A DNA stretch of 47,091 nucleotides from Arthrobacter_J sp038199985 (lineage in GTDB: Bacteria > Actinomycetota > Actinomycetes > Actinomycetales > Micrococcaceae): the NCBI GenBank assembly GCA_038199985.1, contig JBBPYK010000073.1, forward strand, positions 1 through 47,091. Direction: 5' to 3'. The notes beneath the pieces were generated by a model. The model worked only from the letters and a program-made list of their open reading frames with translations, made no database searches and was not told the DNA's origin. This document shows, one piece after another, positions 6,772 through 14,349 of this stretch (positions within the stretch are counted from its first letter, which is position 1; each line of letters starts with the position of its first letter). Both the position numbers and the translations under genes were made by a program.

Positions 6772-7744
6772 CGTCCATCCCGATGTTGGCTACAGCGGCC
6801 GCCCTGAGAAGCACGTCGACAATGGCTGTGTCCTGCAGTCCAGTACCAACGGAGTTGTAGAGCGTGATGTCTTCATCCTGAAGCCGTCCGGGTGCCTCGC
6901 CCCGTAGGACGCTACTCAATTCAGCGACGATGTCCGGCAATGCGCCGTCGGCGACGGCGGCCAGCAAGTAATCGCCGGATTCATGGGTGACCGTTTCATA
7001 ATGGTCAATGTAAACCCGAGAGCGACGGAATGCTTCCGCATCAACTTCACGATCGGTCGGCCGAGGTCGTGCGCCAACAACGTTGATGTGCTGCCCTGGG
7101 CTGAACCACGCGCCCTGCACAATGGGCGTTACGCTCGGGGTCAGCGTACAGACGATGTCGGATCCGCGGACGGCTTCCTCGGGAGATGATGCCGCTGTGA
7201 TGGCGGGTAATTCGCCATTCCAGACGCGTTCCAGGGTGGAACGAAAATTATCCACGGACGCTTTGGTCCGGCTCCAGACGGTAATACATTCCAGCGGGCG
7301 CACTCGATGAATGGCCCGAGCATGCTCGATAGCCAGGGCGCCCGCCCCCACGAGGCCAAGCCGCGATGCGTTCTTCGTAGCCAACGCTTCAGTCGCGACG
7401 GCGGACACCCCCGCTGTGCGAATGCGGGTCGGGATTGCCCCATGAAGAATGGCTTTGACAACGCCAGATTCGCGGTCGATGACGGTAATTGCGGACACCT
7501 GAGATGGCTTACCGTTCCGTGCGTTGCTCGGCCGATCGGTCAACGTTTTGCTCGTCACGAGGTTGGATCGAAGGTCTATTCCGAGCATAGGAATGTAGGC
7601 GGCATCATCTGCCTCGAAGCGAAGCGCATTCGGCGTGACGGTGAAGGCGTCCACTCCCTGGCGTCCGAGGACGTCGCGCAGTGCGACGCGTGTGGCGTCG
7701 ATGTCCACGAGTCGTTCGAGGTCTGAGTGGGTAAGGATCAGCAT
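6755..7744 (-). CDS. Ornithine cyclodeaminase / mu-crystallin family protein
   Basis: At 329 aa it is full length for the family. It shows the conserved arginine region (GAIPTRIRTAGVSAVATEAL), a Rossmann nucleotide-binding turn (LGLVGAGALAIEHARAI) and VVGARPRPTDREVD, a version of the family's catalytic VGA..P...E.D stretch. Members act as NAD(P)-linked cyclodeaminases, ketimine reductases or amino acid dehydrogenases. Its start overlaps the stop of the upstream amidohydrolase gene, so translation is coupled. In this operon it may process an amino acid or imine released by the amidohydrolases; that is inference. Confidence 0.8.
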   Translation of the reverse strand: MLILTHSDLERLVDIDATRVALRDVLGRQGVDAFTVTPNALRFEADDAAYIPMLGIDLRSNLVTSKTLTDRPSNARNGKPSQVSAITVIDRESGVVKAILHGAIPTRIRTAGVSAVATEALATKNASRLGLVGAGALAIEHARAIHRVRPLECITVWSRTKASVDNFRSTLERVWNGELPAITAASSPEEAVRGSDIVCTLTPSVTPIVQGAWFSPGQHINVVGARPRPTDREVDAEAFRRSRVYIDHYETVTHESGDYLLAAVADGALPDIVAELSSVLRGEAPGRLQDEDITLYNSVGTGLQDTAIVDVLLRAAAVANIGMDVALDA

Positions 7745-9240
7745 CAGTTCTCCACAGGAAACGTCGGGGGGAAAATAGTGTCAACTGCCCTGCCCAGTGG
7801 GTCCCGCAGAGCATACCCCTGCCGCAGCTTGGCAAATACGGTCTGGGCATCGGCGCGAAGCTTGTTGAGGTCGATGCCCTCAATTCGTCCCTCACGCATA
7901 ACCGTGCGTCCGGCGACCATGGAGAAGATGGCGTTGCGCGCCGTGCCATTGAGAATGAGCGTCCGAAGGGGATCATCGGTGACACCATCGCGAAAATCAG
8001 TCAGGGAAAAAGCTGTGAAATCCGCCGTCGCTCCCTCCTCGATGGTACCGAGGTCGGGCCGATGCAGCGCCTTCGCTCCGCCCGTTGTGGCGGCATTGAT
8101 GTATTGCGCAAAATCGGCCGCATCAGGCCCAAAGCGCGACCGGGCGGCGTACACTCCGATGTCCATCCCGCGGATCAAGTCAGGCGGGAATGAATCGGTT
8201 CCAAGCGCCATCGTGATACCCGCAGCATTGTAGTCCGACAGCGTGTTGAGCACCTCGCCATAGCGAAAAGATGTCAACGGACAATGAACCACGCTGGCTC
8301 CGGACTCAGAGATGCGACGTAAGTCAGCTGAATCCTTGGCGCACGCCTCTAATCCACCCAGTGCTGGGTTCCGATCTGTCCACAAGGCATGGGGAATCAG
8401 CAGCCGATCATTGAGCAGGTTCATCCGTTCCAACAGGTCAAGCGGGGTCATTCCGTTGCGCTCCTGAATCATGACTCGCTCCCACCCCTGTTGGAGGCTA
8501 TGGAGCCGAATCAGAAGATCGCGTTTCGTTGCAGCTTCGGCGGTTGCAGAGAGGAGCTCATCGCTCATGGTCTCGATGCGGCATGGAAGGAGTACGGGAC
8601 GAAGCAGTGGATCGTTGGCTGCGATGAGCTCATCAGCAAAGTCCAGTGCCCGCTCGAATCCTTGTTGTCCCAGCTCATCATCGGTCACCAATATCCGCGA
8701 TACCGTTCCACCAGCATCCACATCTGCGGCCGCAACCGATGAGCGATACGACGGCCCAAGCCAGCCACGCAGGCCCAATTCCTTGGATACCCGGGCCGTC
8801 TCCCGGAGCTCATCTGACGATTCATTCCAGTCGAGGTGAATCTCAGAGGCAATGGGCATGTAACTTGTGATCCCATGCAGGGCCAGCTGCACCAGTCCGA
8901 ACGTACGCAGAGTGGAACGCTCCTCGGGAGTCAGAATCCCCGTTCGGTGAGAGCGCCAATGCTCAGCTGAGCCGGCCAGCAGCGAAGCCTCCTGTGGACT
9001 GTGCCAGGAGTCCAACAGAAGATGGTCAATATCGACGAGCGCGTCAAGGTCAATGAACCCCGGGAAGAGGATGGCGTTCCCCAGATCGATGACGTGCGCC
9101 GCCATATCGAGGGTCGCTGCTGTCCCACTGGTCACCTCGACGATACGACCATCGCGAACATGCACAACAGCATCGTTCAACCATCGACGATTTTCCCCAG
9201 CGCCAATCAGGGCGTGCTTTGCTCGAATAACGGATTCCAT
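7744..9240 (-). CDS. Amidohydrolase-family protein with altered HxH motif
   Basis: The first gene of the operon (498 aa). The fold signature of the TrzN/guanine-deaminase branch is present: GNAILFPGFID, later RLHSLQQGWE, IPHALWTDRNP, SVVHCPLTS and ALGTDSFPPDLIRGM with the conserved Asp. The first metal motif is changed: where GFIDxHxH is expected the sequence has GFIDLDALVDIDH, so D66 and L68 replace the two histidines. Either a divergent metal site or a subfamily with different chemistry is implied. ATG 9240 lies close behind a GTATAC operator, so the message may be leaderless. Cytoplasmic; substrate unknown. Confidence 0.75.
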   Translation of the reverse strand: MESVIRAKHALIGAGENRRWLNDAVVHVRDGRIVEVTSGTAATLDMAAHVIDLGNAILFPGFIDLDALVDIDHLLLDSWHSPQEASLLAGSAEHWRSHRTGILTPEERSTLRTFGLVQLALHGITSYMPIASEIHLDWNESSDELRETARVSKELGLRGWLGPSYRSSVAAADVDAGGTVSRILVTDDELGQQGFERALDFADELIAANDPLLRPVLLPCRIETMSDELLSATAEAATKRDLLIRLHSLQQGWERVMIQERNGMTPLDLLERMNLLNDRLLIPHALWTDRNPALGGLEACAKDSADLRRISESGASVVHCPLTSFRYGEVLNTLSDYNAAGITMALGTDSFPPDLIRGMDIGVYAARSRFGPDAADFAQYINAATTGGAKALHRPDLGTIEEGATADFTAFSLTDFRDGVTDDPLRTLILNGTARNAIFSMVAGRTVMREGRIEGIDLNKLRADAQTVFAKLRQGYALRDPLGRAVDTIFPPTFPVEN

Positions 9241-9245
9241 ACTAC

Positions 9246-9319
9246 TTGTATACCAAACCTCGAGGCTTTCTGCGCAGAAAAAGCTTTTAGCCGGAAAAGT
9301 TATCAGCTGGTATACACAA
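9246..9319 (-). promoter_or_regulatory. Paired GntR/FCD operators upstream of the amidohydrolase operon
   Basis: TTGTATACCAA (9246-9256) and TGGTATACACAA (9308-9319) share the palindromic core GTATAC in opposite orientation. The core centres are 62 bp apart, close to six helical turns, so both sites face the same side of DNA. The pattern resembles FadR-type GntR sites (T-GT-N-AC-A). The first site lies six bases before the ATG at 9240 and would block the promoter. Confidence 0.6.
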
Positions 9320-9381
9320 TGTCGCTAGCTTTCCGCCGGTCGTACCAGACTATTTTTGGTATCCGCCCCTTCGTCTCTGCT

Positions 9382-9840
9382 TCAGCTCTTCCAGTGTGAG
9401 GGAGCAACGAGCGACGACGGCAGCTGAGTTTCGGCGTCGCCCGTCGCTGAGTTGACCTGTGGTTGAGTCAGAAAGAGGCTCGAGGACAAGTCCGCCCCAC
9501 CCAGATCGGCGTCGCGGAGGTCCGCGCCGATCAGATCCGCATCCCGGAGATCAGCACCGTGCAGGTCTGCAGCAATGAGGTAGGCACCGCGGAGATCAGC
9601 ACCGTGCAGGTCTGTATTCTTAAGCTTGGCACCGATGAGGTCTGATCCGGGCTTGATCTTCCGGTTGGTTATCGACTTTCCCTTCGGGGGCTGGGCACTG
9701 CCGCGGACCAGTTCGCTAGCTTGGGCGAGCACCTCGTTGACACTGTCCCGGTGAGCACCCATATCAATGGTGAGGACGGCGTCGGCTGCGCAGTCGGCGG
9801 CTAGCTCGTCGCGCCCGTCCTGTGGATCAGCCGTAGCCAT
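9382..9840 (-). CDS. Pentapeptide-repeat protein (152 aa)
   Basis: Residues about 62-118 are runs of A(D/N)LxG/xxA pentapeptides: DLIGAKLKNTDLHGADLRGA and on through DLRDADLGGADLSSS. This would form about three turns of a right-handed quadrilateral beta-helix. The first 60 residues are a charged helical region and the tail is Ser/Thr-rich. Some family members mimic DNA and protect gyrase from inhibitors, but most have unknown roles, and this one is short. It stands alone; the region between it and the operon at 9240 carries the paired operators. Function not assigned. Confidence 0.75.
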   Translation of the reverse strand: MATADPQDGRDELAADCAADAVLTIDMGAHRDSVNEVLAQASELVRGSAQPPKGKSITNRKIKPGSDLIGAKLKNTDLHGADLRGAYLIAADLHGADLRDADLIGADLRDADLGGADLSSSLFLTQPQVNSATGDAETQLPSSLVAPSHWKS

Positions 9841-9871
9841 TATCAGTGTTCCTTACCTCGGGGTAAGTCTT

Positions 9872-10087
9872 TCAGGCGCTCTCACGATAATCGTGAAGTA
9901 TCGGGTCATTCTGCAGCGACGGTTCCTGGCGCTCCATGCGTTCGATGGCCCGCTCGTTCAGAGCGTAGGGAATGATGAGCGCTAACGGCGGAATCAGGGC
10001 CAAATAGAATGGCCACCAATCAAGGATCATCGGCACGAACGCTAGGACAAAAAGCCCCTGGTGCACCGATCTATAGGCTTTCATCAT
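9872..10087 (-). CDS. Small two-helix membrane protein
   Basis: No specific family is recognised. The hydrophobic part (about residues 9-40 from the ATG) includes FVLAFVPMILDWWPFYLALI and reads as two closely spaced helices around the DWWPF turn. A charged helix follows (ERAIERMERQEP). AAGGGGG lies directly before a pair of ATG codons at 10087 and 10084, supporting a start there instead of the upstream TTG at 10123. Its neighbour is the YtrA-type regulator, whose stop lies 56 bases upstream, so it may share that transcript. Confidence 0.5.
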   Translation of the reverse strand: MMKAYRSVHQGLFVLAFVPMILDWWPFYLALIPPLALIIPYALNERAIERMERQEPSLQNDPILHDYRESA

Positions 10088-10142
10088 CCCCCTTGCCGTG
10101 TTGTGCTGCGTTCCGCCGCGCAACCCCGCAGCCTACCTACGT

Positions 10143-10508
10143 TCATCCTAACAGGCTGACACGTACCCAGGCATTGGCCAGAAGCCCCTGCACTTCGGCG
10201 AGCTCTAACCCTTGCTGCTGGGCAGCCAGTGCAAATGATCGCGCTGCGTCGAGGAGTGGAAGCGCAGTTTCCTGTCCCGCATTTACTCGTGTTCCGGCGG
10301 CTCTGGCGGTACGAATCAGCCCAGCACCTTCGAGTTCCTTATATGCTTTCGCAACCGACCCCGGGGCGACGCGTAGGTCAGAAGCCAACTGCCGCACTGG
10401 TGGCAGTCGGACATCCGCCTCAAGTTGCCCTGCCCGAATCTGCGCCGCTAATTGGGATCGGATCTGCTCGACCGTCGACGTGGCCGACGTCGGGTCGATA
10501 ATGATCAT
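10143..10508 (-). CDS. YtrA-type GntR-family regulator
   Basis: From MIIIDPTSATSTVEQIRSQL a GntR winged HTH spans about residues 10-75 (VRLPPVRQLASDLRVAPGSV, then AKAYKELEGAGLIRT). A short ~40-residue helical dimerisation tail follows. This small size is typical of the YtrA subfamily, which controls membrane or ABC-transport genes next to it. ATG 10508 is chosen because it overlaps the stop of the upstream membrane-protein gene (ATGA), giving translational coupling. A longer ORF upstream lacks the family N-terminus. It probably represses its own operon through the dyads at 11573-11632. Confidence 0.85.
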   Translation of the reverse strand: MIIIDPTSATSTVEQIRSQLAAQIRAGQLEADVRLPPVRQLASDLRVAPGSVAKAYKELEGAGLIRTARAAGTRVNAGQETALPLLDAARSFALAAQQQGLELAEVQGLLANAWVRVSLLG

Positions 10509-11551
10509 CGGACCAATTCCGGCTGGACCTGCTGCCCACGTGTCCGGCTCGCAGTCCACAGTGCGACGACGACTGACACGCTGTTGATGGCCAGCACCAT
10601 CGCGGCGGTGACGATCACCAGCGAAGAGACGATCATGATCAGAGCCAACGTATAGCCGGGCTCGACGGGAATATTCTCAGCCACAGCGTCCAGATCCGCT
10701 GTAGGGACCAGGTCCATATGCGCAGTCCGTAGGGCATTCCCCGTGACGAGACCTAGTCCGCCAATCTGGATACCCAGTGCTGCGCTGGAAAAACTCATGA
10801 TGAACTTCGTCTGTAGTGCCCGCAGCGCGGAGTCGATCGTGAACAGGCTCGGTGTTGACGGTCGCGCAGTCTGCGCTGCCCGTCGAAGCGACCAATACGC
10901 TACCGCTGCGATCAGCACGGTGCAGATCATCAGTGGAACCCCGTAGTACCAACCCGGGAAGGGGCCAGTGGAGGAAAGGTTGTATTGGATATCGATTACC
11001 TGACCGTCCTCGATCCCCCAGCCTGAGAGACTGCGGTACTGATAGACACGGTGGAGACCGAATTCGTCAGTTGCTGAATAGACGCCTGCGAGCAGCAGCC
11101 CCGCCACGAGGATGGCTGCGGACGCCGCAGGCAACACAAAGATCCACTTTCGACCGAACCTCGTTGGGCCCCTCGGCGAAAGTTCGGCGACGGTGCTGCC
11201 GTGTTCATTTGCTGGCCACGACGGACGGCGATAAAGGTTATAGACAAGCAAGCCGACCAAAACAGCGACGCCCGCTGCCAGCGCATAGGGAAGCCCGTAA
11301 GACTGCGGCCATGAGCTGCCGAGCGTCCACATCGCGAAAAAGCCGCCGCCCGCTGCAACCACTGCTAGAGCGCAGGCACGCGCTTCTGCCTGAAAGGCCA
11401 CGCGGACGGCGCGTGCATACTCCTCACTCAATCCGTCAGTGGTGACCACCTGAACCCTTGTCCCACGCATGGCCTTCCTGATAATCAGCCACAGGACAAG
11501 CCCGACCAGGCCAACGGCAGCAACCACAATCAGTATGCGCAGCGATCCCAC
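10505..11551 (-). CDS. Multi-pass membrane protein, DUF1648-like
   Basis: A predicted integral membrane protein of 348 aa. At least six hydrophobic segments are visible, for example ILIVVAAVGLVGLVLWLII near the start and ALIMIVSSLVIVTAAMVLAI near the end. The overall arrangement and pairing with a YtrA-type regulator resemble DUF1648-containing proteins of Gram-positive bacteria. GTG 11551 is preferred because GAAGGGGAC lies just upstream and the first helix then begins immediately; the longer form adds a charged leader. A strong promoter flanked by dyads precedes it. Function unknown; a role in envelope stress is a guess. Confidence 0.65.
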   Translation of the reverse strand: MGSLRILIVVAAVGLVGLVLWLIIRKAMRGTRVQVVTTDGLSEEYARAVRVAFQAEARACALAVVAAGGGFFAMWTLGSSWPQSYGLPYALAAGVAVLVGLLVYNLYRRPSWPANEHGSTVAELSPRGPTRFGRKWIFVLPAASAAILVAGLLLAGVYSATDEFGLHRVYQYRSLSGWGIEDGQVIDIQYNLSSTGPFPGWYYGVPLMICTVLIAAVAYWSLRRAAQTARPSTPSLFTIDSALRALQTKFIMSFSSAALGIQIGGLGLVTGNALRTAHMDLVPTADLDAVAENIPVEPGYTLALIMIVSSLVIVTAAMVLAINSVSVVVALWTASRTRGQQVQPELVR

Positions 11552-11572
11552 GTGTCCCCTTCTCGAAAATTG

Positions 11573-11632
11573 CTTGTATCTCTTCAGCAATACAAACAAA
11601 CTCCGTCCCTTGTGTCAAGGAGAAGATACAAG
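11573..11632 (-). promoter_or_regulatory. Promoter flanked by a 9-bp inverted repeat (YtrA-type operator)
   Basis: On the minus strand TTGACA (11618-11613) and TGTATT (11594-11589) are separated by 18 bp. The promoter is bracketed by perfect inverted arms CTTGTATCT (11573-11581) and AGATACAAG (11624-11632), centred 51 bp apart. Binding of the linked YtrA-type regulator to both would enclose the promoter. Confidence 0.6.
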
Positions 11633-11675
11633 GTCCGCCGGTACCTCGGGCACGGACACCAACTCATGTTTCGGG

Positions 11676-11715
11676 ATAGACCCATAGACCCATAGACCCA
11701 TAGACCCATAGACCC
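11676..11715. repeat. Tandem repeat, 8-bp unit ATAGACCC x 5
   Basis: Five perfect head-to-tail copies of ATAGACCC occupy the 40 bases just before the ASCH gene. The unit is not a multiple of three and lies outside coding sequence. Such arrays vary in copy number by slippage and could alter spacing between promoter and gene. Confidence 0.9.
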
Positions 11716-11730
11716 TGAAACACTAGTCAC

Positions 11731-12147
11731 ATGGCAGACACAATGGAATTTGGGTACGACGGCGACGACGGCCTGGGCGACCGCCTCATCAAGGCAGTTC
11801 TCGCTGGGGAGAAGACGGCGACGTCGTCGTTGGCTGTTGAGTACCTCTCCGGCGAAGCACTCCCCCGGGTAGGCACGAAACTGCCGCTGGTTGACCATGC
11901 CGGGAACGTGCACGGCATCGTCGAAACCACGCGCGTCACCATCATCCCGTTGGATCTGGTGGGCGACGACGTCGCGCATGACGAGGGCGAGGGGTTCGCC
12001 AACGCTGCTGATTGGCGTGAGGCGCACGTAAAATTCTGGGACGAAGTTGCTCACCTCACAAGGGAGGATTGCGGCGATCCTCATTGGGAGTTGCGCGACA
12101 GCGAGCCCGTGGTGGTCGAGTGGTTTCGGCTCCTACCCATCCTTTAG
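11731..12147 (+). CDS. ASCH-domain protein
   Basis: The 138-aa product is one ASCH domain. It shows the N-terminal helix with GEKTATSSLAVEYL (the conserved GxKT(A/S)T), a beta-barrel strand LPRVGTKLPLVDHAGN, and the end WREAHVKFWDEVAHL with E and W positions typical of the family. ASCH domains bind RNA or modified nucleosides; some hydrolyse N4-acetylcytidine. The start at 11731 follows a five-copy 8-bp repeat, and no clear Shine-Dalgarno is seen. A second short tandem repeat follows the stop. Family confident, function open. Confidence 0.8.
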   Translation: MADTMEFGYDGDDGLGDRLIKAVLAGEKTATSSLAVEYLSGEALPRVGTKLPLVDHAGNVHGIVETTRVTIIPLDLVGDDVAHDEGEGFANAADWREAHVKFWDEVAHLTREDCGDPHWELRDSEPVVVEWFRLLPIL

Positions 12148-12175
12148 CCAACAACCAACAGCCAACAGCCAACAG
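12148..12175. repeat. Tandem repeat, 7-bp unit CCAACAG x 4
   Basis: Four copies of CCAACAG (the first reads CCAACAA) begin on the base after the ASCH stop codon, followed by a partial CCA. Together with the 8-bp array upstream, the ASCH gene is bracketed by two unrelated microsatellites. Confidence 0.85.
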
Positions 12176-12183
12176 CCACGAAG

Positions 12184-13002
12184 TTACGTCAAACGGATCT
12201 GCCGGTTGACGTCCTTGTACAGCAGGTAGCGGAAGTTGCTGGGCCCTCCGGCGTAGCAGGCCTGCGGGCAGAAGGCGCGGAGGGACATGTAGTCGCCTTC
12301 CTGTACCTCAACCCAGTCCTGGTTCAACCGGTAGACGGCCTTGCCCTCGAGGACATAAAGGCCGTGTTCCATCACGTGGGTTTCGGCGAACGGAATGATG
12401 GCGCCGGGCTCAAAGGTGACCACGTTGATGTGCATGTCGAACGCGAGGTCCTTGGGGTCCAGCATCCGGGTGGTGCGCCACTTGTTCTCGGTGCCAGGCA
12501 TGGAGCCGGGCTCGATGTCCTGCTCGTTTCCGACCACGGGCTTCGGCGTGTGGCCCGCCAGCGGCTCGTACGCCTTACGGATCCACTGGAACTTCGCCAA
12601 CTCGCTGCCAGCGTTAGCCACTTCCCAGGCTACGGCGGGAGGCAGGAACGCGAATCCGCCCGGTGTGAGCTCATGCTTCTCACCCTCGATCGTGACGTTC
12701 AGGGTGCCTTCGAGCAGGAACATGAAGGACTCGACGCCGGCCTCGGGCTCAGGATCTGTGGACCCGCCACCCGGGGCGATCTCCATCAGGTACTGTGCAA
12801 ACGTCGTCGCTCCGCCGGCAACTGGCCGGTTGAGGATCCACGCACGGGTGCCGTCCCATTCGGGAATGACGCTGGTGACAATATCGCGCATGACGCCGCG
12901 GGGAATCACAGTGTATGCCTCGGTGACGACCGCGCGGTCGGTCAGCATGTCTGTCTGCGGTGGCAGCTCGGAAGCTGGCGCATAATACGTAGGTTTACTC
13001 AA
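12184..13002 (-). CDS. allE: (S)-ureidoglycine aminohydrolase
   Basis: A bicupin protein of the YlbA/AllE family (272 aa). Cupin 1 is near residues 60-140 (FMFLLEGTLNVTIEGEKHEL, GGFAFLPPAVAW). Cupin 2 is near 190-265 (INVVTFEPGAIIPFAETHVM, then EHGLYVLEGKAVYRLN), with the His/Glu metal ligands of the family. It removes ammonia from (S)-ureidoglycine to give (S)-ureidoglycolate in allantoin breakdown. The start is TTG at 13002, supported by GGGAGGA six bases upstream. It is the last gene of the series malic enzyme, malate synthase, DUF6986, allE, after a 73-base gap. Confidence 0.9.
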   Translation of the reverse strand: MSKPTYYAPASELPPQTDMLTDRAVVTEAYTVIPRGVMRDIVTSVIPEWDGTRAWILNRPVAGGATTFAQYLMEIAPGGGSTDPEPEAGVESFMFLLEGTLNVTIEGEKHELTPGGFAFLPPAVAWEVANAGSELAKFQWIRKAYEPLAGHTPKPVVGNEQDIEPGSMPGTENKWRTTRMLDPKDLAFDMHINVVTFEPGAIIPFAETHVMEHGLYVLEGKAVYRLNQDWVEVQEGDYMSLRAFCPQACYAGGPSNFRYLLYKDVNRQIRLT

Positions 13003-13075
13003 CGGAAATCCTCCCGGTTGTGACCCGGCAACGTGCTGCGCGGATCAATGAATGTCTGATCAGGTTCAAGTCGGC

Positions 13076-14347
13076 CTACGCCACGGCTACCGGTGTCACG
13101 GCGCCGGTGCGGGCTAGGGACGCAAGTTCGTCCGCCGAAACTCCGGCAGCTTCCTGCACTTCGGCTTCACCTACGGCACCGCATTCGACGCCGCGATGCA
13201 CGAACTTTGCCAGCGCTTTGGCCGTGGCTGGCTCGTCCATGATGGCGCTGTCCAGCTTGTGTACGTAGTTGCGTAGTCTCTGCGCTGCGGCCGCGAAGCC
13301 TTCCCGGTAGAACGCGTAGGTGGCGATGTACCGGGTGGGCAGCTGCGCGGCATGCAAGTCCCAGCCCTGGTAGTAACCACGTTCCAGAGACCGACGAACC
13401 AGCCGCCCATGCAGCTTCCACGCGGCGATGACGTTCTCGGGATCACCCAGCGGCAAGATGTTGGTGGAGCCATCCGAGAGGTGAACTCCCGTTCCGGCGA
13501 CCGCCACCTGCATGACCTGCTTCGCGTAATCCGCACCCGGGTGTTCCATCGACTGGTACGCCGCCGCAATGCCCAATGAGGCGCTGTAGTCATAGGTGCC
13601 GTAGTGCAATGACGTGATGCGGCCTTCGCCTCGGTGCAGCAGTTCTGCAACGGGAACCCTGCCGTCCGCGCCGAGGATGAGCTGCGGTGTCTCCATCTGC
13701 ACTTCGAACCCTAGCCGTCGGTCGGCCAGCCTATGAGCGGCTTCGAGTCGCTGGCAGGCGTAGACCATGGCCTCAACTTGAGCCACGGTGCTGACCTTTG
13801 GCAACGTAAGAACCAGACCCTCGGGCAACTCACCCGCAGCGCACAGTTCGGACACGAACAGGTCCAGTGTCCGCAGACCCCGCGCCCTGGTTGGCGCCTC
13901 GAAGCACTTGAAGCGGATGCCGATGAACGGCGGAGCAACGCCGTCGTTCACTGCCTGCACGACGGCGGCCGCGGCCTTGCGGACGTCTGCGTCCTCCTGC
14001 TCGTCCCCGGGGTTGCCGTAGCCGTCTTCGAAGTCCAGCCTGAGGTCTTCGATCGGCTCATTCTCGAGTTTCGCGGTGACCTTCTCGGCTACCTGCTCTG
14101 CCAGGGCGTGCTCGAGCCCGAGTTCAGCGCAGAGCCCTGCCATGCCGCCGTGTTCAGCGACGGCTGCCAATGCTTGCTGTCCCCAGGCAGAGGGCATCGC
14201 CGAATTGTAACGGTCTGCGGGCACGTAAACGGTGTGCACGGGTTGCCGCACATCGCGATCACCCGGATACGCGGACTCCAGAAGGCTATCCGTGGCAGCT
14301 AGCTGCTCATCGATAGTGCGGTAATCCTCTGCACTCAGCGCGGCCAT
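13076..14347 (-). CDS. DUF6986 family protein, aldolase/citrate-lyase-like
   Basis: The 423-aa product resembles the CitE/HpcH aldolase superfamily. DLRLDFEDGYG matches the DLEDxV metal region, IGIRFKCFE the R-binding strand, LVLTLPKVSTVAQVE the PKV(E/S) strand, and FEVQMETPQLIL the conserved Glu region. Such enzymes cleave or form C-C bonds of 2-oxo or hydroxy acids with Mg2+. ATG 14347 is chosen: GTAGGA precedes it, it follows the malate synthase stop by two bases, and the 103 residues upstream are an out-of-frame reading of aceB. Position between malate synthase and allE suggests a lyase step in ureide or glyoxylate metabolism, not shown. Confidence 0.75.
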   Translation of the reverse strand: MAALSAEDYRTIDEQLAATDSLLESAYPGDRDVRQPVHTVYVPADRYNSAMPSAWGQQALAAVAEHGGMAGLCAELGLEHALAEQVAEKVTAKLENEPIEDLRLDFEDGYGNPGDEQEDADVRKAAAAVVQAVNDGVAPPFIGIRFKCFEAPTRARGLRTLDLFVSELCAAGELPEGLVLTLPKVSTVAQVEAMVYACQRLEAAHRLADRRLGFEVQMETPQLILGADGRVPVAELLHRGEGRITSLHYGTYDYSASLGIAAAYQSMEHPGADYAKQVMQVAVAGTGVHLSDGSTNILPLGDPENVIAAWKLHGRLVRRSLERGYYQGWDLHAAQLPTRYIATYAFYREGFAAAAQRLRNYVHKLDSAIMDEPATAKALAKFVHRGVECGAVGEAEVQEAAGVSADELASLARTGAVTPVAVA

Positions 14348-14349
14348 TC

